Assembly (NCBI GenBank): GCA_021156345.1
Contig: JAJNDJ010000088.1
Location: 1-6,219, forward strand
Length of the DNA stretch: 6,219 bases
From: Rubrobacteraceae bacterium
GTDB lineage: Bacteria; Actinomycetota; Rubrobacteria; Rubrobacterales; Rubrobacteraceae
Direction: 5' to 3'
This document shows positions 4,914 through 6,219 of the stretch, piece after piece. Position 1 is the stretch's first letter; the number at the start of each line of letters is the position of its first letter. The position numbers and the translations under genes are program-made. The notes beneath the pieces were generated by a model. It did no database searches and was not told the origin of the DNA. It saw nothing but the letters and a program-made list of their open reading frames with translations.

Positions 4914-5286
4914 GCACTACGGGTGGGAACGAAGGGGAGCGACGTCTCCCCCTCCCATGTACCAGTCGCTGGCGCACTACCTCATCGTCCGGCGTGAGCT
5001 CACGGGCTTCGAGGCTCCCCACACCTACTTTCGGTGCGGTGAGCGGGTGCTACCGGTGTTCTGTGCCAGGGAAGCGGCCAGGAGGTTCATAGACTCCCGT
5101 GCCCTCGGAGAGGGATGGTACGTGAGGGGATTCTCCGTTGGTGAGTTGATCTCATTGCTGTTCGCGCTTCACGAGAGGGTAGCGTGGGTCTTGATCAGTC
5201 CGTTGCCTGGGCACCTGCTGATCGAAGACGCGTCATCTCACCTGACGAGCCGAGACAATTTCATAGCGTCCTTGATCGTGCATTGA
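4906..5286 (+). CDS. Hypothetical protein (126 aa, or 109 aa from an internal ATG)
   Basis: I do not recognise a characterised family. From TTG 4906 the frame overlaps the zinc-ribbon stop by 8 nt and gives 126 residues; from ATG 4957 it gives 109. Neither start has a well-placed ribosome binding site, though GGGGAG lies 18 nt before ATG 4957, inside a hairpin. The first 17 residues (TEHYGWERRGATSPPP) look unlike the rest, which favours ATG 4957. The body reads AHYLIVRRELTGFEAPHTYF, then RVLPVFCAREAARRFIDSRA, GEGWYVRGFSVGELISLLFA and HERVAWVLISPLPGHLL. The combination 'LPVF.s.eeA..F', 'GEGW.vR..s.gELisLL' and 'v.wv.i.PlPg' resembles small SseB-N-terminal-like proteins, a weak resemblance only. 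No membrane segment or signal peptide is evident. It probably forms an operon with the zinc-ribbon gene. Confidence 0.7.
   Translation: MTEHYGWERRGATSPPPMYQSLAHYLIVRRELTGFEAPHTYFRCGERVLPVFCAREAARRFIDSRALGEGWYVRGFSVGELISLLFALHERVAWVLISPLPGHLLIEDASSHLTSRDNFIASLIVH
4934..4951 (+). promoter_or_regulatory. Intercistronic GC-rich hairpin covering the GGGGAG element
   Basis: GGGGAG (4934-4939) and CTCCCC (4946-4951) are perfect inverted repeats around a 6-nt loop (CGACGT). The left arm is the only purine-rich ribosome-binding-like sequence before ATG 4957. In the mRNA it could be hidden in the stem unless ribosomes leaving the upstream gene open it, which would couple the two genes. Confidence 0.45.
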
Positions 5287-5313
5287 GGCCGCAGGAGGGT
5301 GCACATCCTTCCC

Positions 5314-6021
5314 TTAGCTGTGCTTCACGTCCACCAGGGCTAAGTCAGCAGGATTACCCAAAGGTCCAACCCCTCGAACGTAGTACTTCTTCTCGTAGAA
5401 AACGGGTTGGAGCGGCGTCCACTCCTTGGTCTCAATCACGTGATCGAAGGATCCGTAGGACACCCTAACCGATGCGTCCAAGCTGAGCACCTTCGCCATG
5501 TCCATGGCCTCCCCAGGATAGTACTCCTGGTGGTAGACCTGCCCTACCTTGGGATGGGCCTGCATGATGATGCCTGGTTTGGCCCCGTCAACACCTGCTT
5601 CCCAAGAGCCCTTTGTGCTCGTGACCTTGCCGTTTTCGTACTCCTTGGTGTCCTCCCCGAAGTACCACACGGTGCCTTCCTTGTCCTGGGCGAACCAGTC
5701 GTAGGTCTGTTCGATGAGCTTGCCGTCTTCCCAAGCCCTGTCATCGACCACAACGCACTCCACGCCCATCACCTTCTTGGTTTGGTGGGTGACGCTCATC
5801 TCGTCACGCTCTCCTTTCCCTTTATATAAGAAGGTGGTGCCAGGCTTCATGGGGAAGTACTCATTGTCTATTTTGGTGGTGAAGTGGGCTGGATCGATGT
5901 GGGGAGAGTAAGCCTTGTGCTCTTTCTGGGAGGAGGAAGACGAGTTGCTGGTGCACGCTGTCATTAGCACCAGCACAGAGCCTAAGATCGCACTCCATAA
6001 AGTGATCGCTCTCATGAACAT
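5314..6021 (-). CDS. Putative secreted lipoprotein (235 aa), conserved hypothetical
   Basis: The N-terminus is a lipoprotein signal: MFMRAITLWSAILGSVLVLM, then lipobox M-T-A-C with the acylated cysteine at residue 23, followed by a Ser/Asn-rich linker (24-31). The mature part should sit on the outer face of the membrane. It begins HFTTKIDNEYFPMKPGTTFL (47-66) and contains CVVVDDRAWEDGKLIEQTYD (89-108), WYFGEDTKEYENGKV (119-133), GSWEAGVDGAKPGII (138-152), YHQEYYPGEAMDMAKVLSL (163-181) and KEWTPL (199-204). I recall a family of exported beta-rich actinobacterial proteins with this sequence, without known function. The length looks complete. ATG 6021 is taken as start, with AAAGG 8 nt upstream; the ATG two codons later is an alternative. 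The gene is convergent with the plus-strand hypothetical gene, 27 nt apart, and follows another minus-strand gene after 71 nt. Confidence 0.82.
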   Translation of the reverse strand: MFMRAITLWSAILGSVLVLMTACTSNSSSSSQKEHKAYSPHIDPAHFTTKIDNEYFPMKPGTTFLYKGKGERDEMSVTHQTKKVMGVECVVVDDRAWEDGKLIEQTYDWFAQDKEGTVWYFGEDTKEYENGKVTSTKGSWEAGVDGAKPGIIMQAHPKVGQVYHQEYYPGEAMDMAKVLSLDASVRVSYGSFDHVIETKEWTPLQPVFYEKKYYVRGVGPLGNPADLALVDVKHS

Positions 6022-6092
6022 TCAGCGCCTTTCTCTAGGGAGGAGCTCCAAACCTCGCCACGCGGGACGCCTGGCGTAGGGGCTGTCCCCTC
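6022..6092 (-). other. Structured 71-bp gap before the lipoprotein gene
   Basis: Short GC-rich inverted repeats crowd this gap, including GGGG-ACA-CCCC-type pairing just after the upstream stop, ACGCC-A-GGCGT and the palindrome GGAGCTCC. They may fold to end or slow the upstream transcript, but there is no T-run to mark an intrinsic terminator. No clear promoter for the lipoprotein gene is seen. Confidence 0.3.
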
Positions 6093-6219
6093 TCAAAGTG
6101 TGGGCTTGGCTGGCTGAGTCTTACCAAAGTACTCCTTGATCTCGTAAGCGTGCTTCTCCAGTTCCAGCGCGCCCGCGCGGGCTTTGGCCACTCCTTGTGG
6201 GCTTAGGCTCACGTCTTTG
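6093..6219 (-). CDS. C-terminal end of an unidentified gene (cut by right edge)
   Basis: The last 41 codons of a minus-strand frame end at TGA 6093-6095. The readable end is KDVSLSPQGVAKARAGALEL, then EKHAYEIKEYFGKTQPAKPTL. Codon use is GC-rich in third positions over most of its length, and the Ala/Glu/Lys-rich segment looks like an amphipathic helix followed by a Pro/Lys tail, which supports genuine coding sequence. I do not recognise the family from so short a piece. It lies on the same strand as, and upstream of, the lipoprotein gene and may share its transcript. Confidence 0.55.
   Translation of the reverse strand, partial: KDVSLSPQGVAKARAGALELEKHAYEIKEYFGKTQPAKPTL

Noticed and set aside
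4414..5022. Minus-strand frame of 202 codons
   Set aside because: Highly Arg/Pro/Ser-rich antisense reading of the promoter and zinc-ribbon gene, without domain features.
5287..5313. Possible bidirectional terminator between the convergent genes
   Set aside because: Only a 4-bp AGGA/TCCT pairing with no T-run is present in the 27-bp gap; too weak to call.
5407..5829. Plus-strand frame of 140 codons
   Set aside because: Antisense to the lipoprotein gene, which has a clear signal peptide, lipobox and ribosome binding site.
1..6219. CRISPR array, insertion sequence or toxin-antitoxin module
   Set aside because: No regularly spaced repeats and no transposase or nuclease motifs were found. The small gene pairs lack recognisable toxin or antitoxin features.

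Overview
The window looks like high-GC actinobacterial chromosome. Several things point towards a Rubrobacter-like organism: GC-rich codon choice, frequent GTG and TTG starts behind purine-rich ribosome binding sites, and small proteins of a style I associate with that group. This is an inference from style and family resemblance, not a proven assignment.

Left third (1-2500) is a divergent sugar-metabolism block. On the minus strand lie a class I phosphomannose-isomerase-like gene and, 36 nt downstream of it, a PfkB-family sugar kinase that runs off the left edge. On the plus strand lie an extended-SDR dehydrogenase resembling uronate dehydrogenase and, overlapping it by ATGA, the first ~43 residues of a VOC/glyoxalase-fold protein. 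The two arms share a 133-bp intergenic region. Two genes here are damaged. The isomerase carries a 44-bp imperfect tandem duplication at its 5' end that throws the natural start (GTG at 1357) out of frame with the body. The VOC gene stops matching its family near 2494, a few bases from the 3' end of a convergent transporter gene.

Middle (2500-4600). A minus-strand EamA/DMT-type permease is preceded by a 340-bp non-coding stretch containing perfect inverted repeats. Next come two very small minus-strand hypothetical genes, spaced as an operon. A 478-bp stretch (4127-4604) without a convincing gene follows. It holds an imperfect inverted repeat and, at its right end, a near-consensus promoter (TTGACA, 18 bp, TATAGT) decorated with palindromes.

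Right third (4600-6219). That promoter drives a plus-strand pair: a small cysteine-rich putative zinc-ribbon protein and an uncharacterised ~110-126 residue protein. A GC-rich hairpin lies between the alternative starts of the second gene. Convergent to them is a minus-strand lipoprotein of 235 residues, preceded on the same strand by the last 41 codons of an unidentified gene cut by the right edge.

No rRNA, credible tRNA, CRISPR array, transposase or integrase is visible. The best-supported oddities are the frameshifting duplication in the isomerase gene, the truncated VOC gene, and the palindrome-rich promoter of the zinc-ribbon operon. I found no convincing evidence of a wholly new multi-gene system.
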